Shown here: in pieces, positions 63,540 through 64,000 of the stretch
How positions within the stretch are numbered: the stretch's first letter is position 1
Layout of the letters: every line of letters starts with the position of its first letter
From: Alentia gelatinosa
Lineage: Eukaryota; Annelida; Polychaeta; Phyllodocida; Polynoidae
Length of the DNA: 64,000 nt
NCBI GenBank assembly: GCA_950022655.1
Contig: OX465579.1
Location: 78,007,193 to 78,071,192, forward strand
Reading direction: 5' to 3'
The notes under the pieces: model-generated
Databases searched by the model: none
Told to the model about the DNA's origin: nothing
What the model saw: only the letters and a program-made list of their open reading frames with translations
Position numbers and translations under genes: made by a program

Positions 63540-64000
63540 GTAAGCCCACCTTCATTCTCGCCCTATATTTAAGACCCTAAAAGTTAAACAAACAAGTTAG
63601 GAAAGATTACGTCCCTTAAACCCAATACGCACCATTCCGGCGCTAAACTCCCTTTGCGATATTTTCCCGGTATATCATAGCAAGGTGTGTATGCCTTGCA
63701 ACTTTTTTTTTTGCGATATTGTATCAACCCCTTTTCACCCCCTTTTATCCCCCGCTGAGGGGAATTCTTCTGCAAATCTTTCCAGTCCAAAAGTGCAGAA
63801 GTCGGCTTCGGCTGTCAATTCAGACATTTCTGAATTGTCCCTGTGACTTTCTTCCATTTTCGCACAACCCCCAAATGGGAGAGCCGTTCATCCACTTCCT
63901 GGACCCTACCAGCCCCTTTATCATGGTCTTTCCTAATACTTAGCTCTAAGATACATTGAACTATCCAAATTTGAAGTAGCAAAACTATGTAAAGACTATG
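63540..64000. other. Start of the intron after exon 44
   Basis: Begins GTAAGC; no further exon is seen before the window ends. Confidence 0.6.

Noticed and set aside
1862..63539. Bacterial contamination, because CARDB is mostly prokaryotic
   Set aside because: The repeats are split by many phase-consistent spliceosomal introns and joined to EGF exons.

Overview
The window is eukaryotic, almost certainly from an invertebrate animal. Short exons lie on the + strand, flanked by GT/AG junctions and separated by introns of 0.3-8 kb. The introns are rich in LINEs, a tRNA-like SINE, foldback MITEs, microsatellites and minisatellites. No promoter, first exon or polyadenylation signal is visible, so the window lies inside one very large gene. 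Many intron arrays span exon-intron boundaries. From memory, such minisatellites were described in amphioxus genes, so a lancelet (Branchiostoma) is my first guess. A lophotrochozoan is the alternative; this is inference, not proof.

Host gene: I assembled 44 consecutive in-frame internal exons (1862-63539, about 9.2 kb coding, about 3,070 residues). Their phases agree at every junction. They encode about 19 tandem extracellular beta-sandwich repeats resembling CARDB, each ending in a Cys / E-x-N-N / Cys signature and usually a phase-1 intron, followed by four EGF-like domains (59.9-63.5 kb). Both ends of the gene lie outside the window. A secreted or cell-surface adhesive/matrix role is inferred from the domains only.

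Retrotransposons: two long non-LTR elements lie antisense to the gene. Element 1 (about 5.17-10.95 kb) has a CR1/L2/Jockey-like endonuclease-reverse transcriptase. Element 2 (about 14.03-21.2 kb) has a Tx1/L1-like one and is more decayed. Both carry the same accessory pair upstream of ORF2: an ORF1 protein fused to a C-terminal NADAR (YbiA-like, ADP-ribose/N-glycosidase fold) domain, then a separate SGNH/GDSL hydrolase ORF with its catalytic motifs intact. NADAR plus SGNH hydrolase on two different reverse transcriptases is the most unusual system here.

Second theme: tandem arrays seeded by splice junctions. At least nine introns contain repeats whose unit includes the end or start of the neighbouring exon with its splice donor or acceptor (exons 3, 4, 5, 7, 14, 15, 27, 36, 41, and a partial copy of exon 42). 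Element 1 interrupts one of these arrays.

Layout: 0-5 kb exons 1-4; 5.2-10.9 kb LINE 1; 11-13.5 kb exons 5-6; 14-21.2 kb LINE 2; 21.2-63.5 kb exons 7-44 with MITEs and arrays in the introns; 63.5-64 kb intron.
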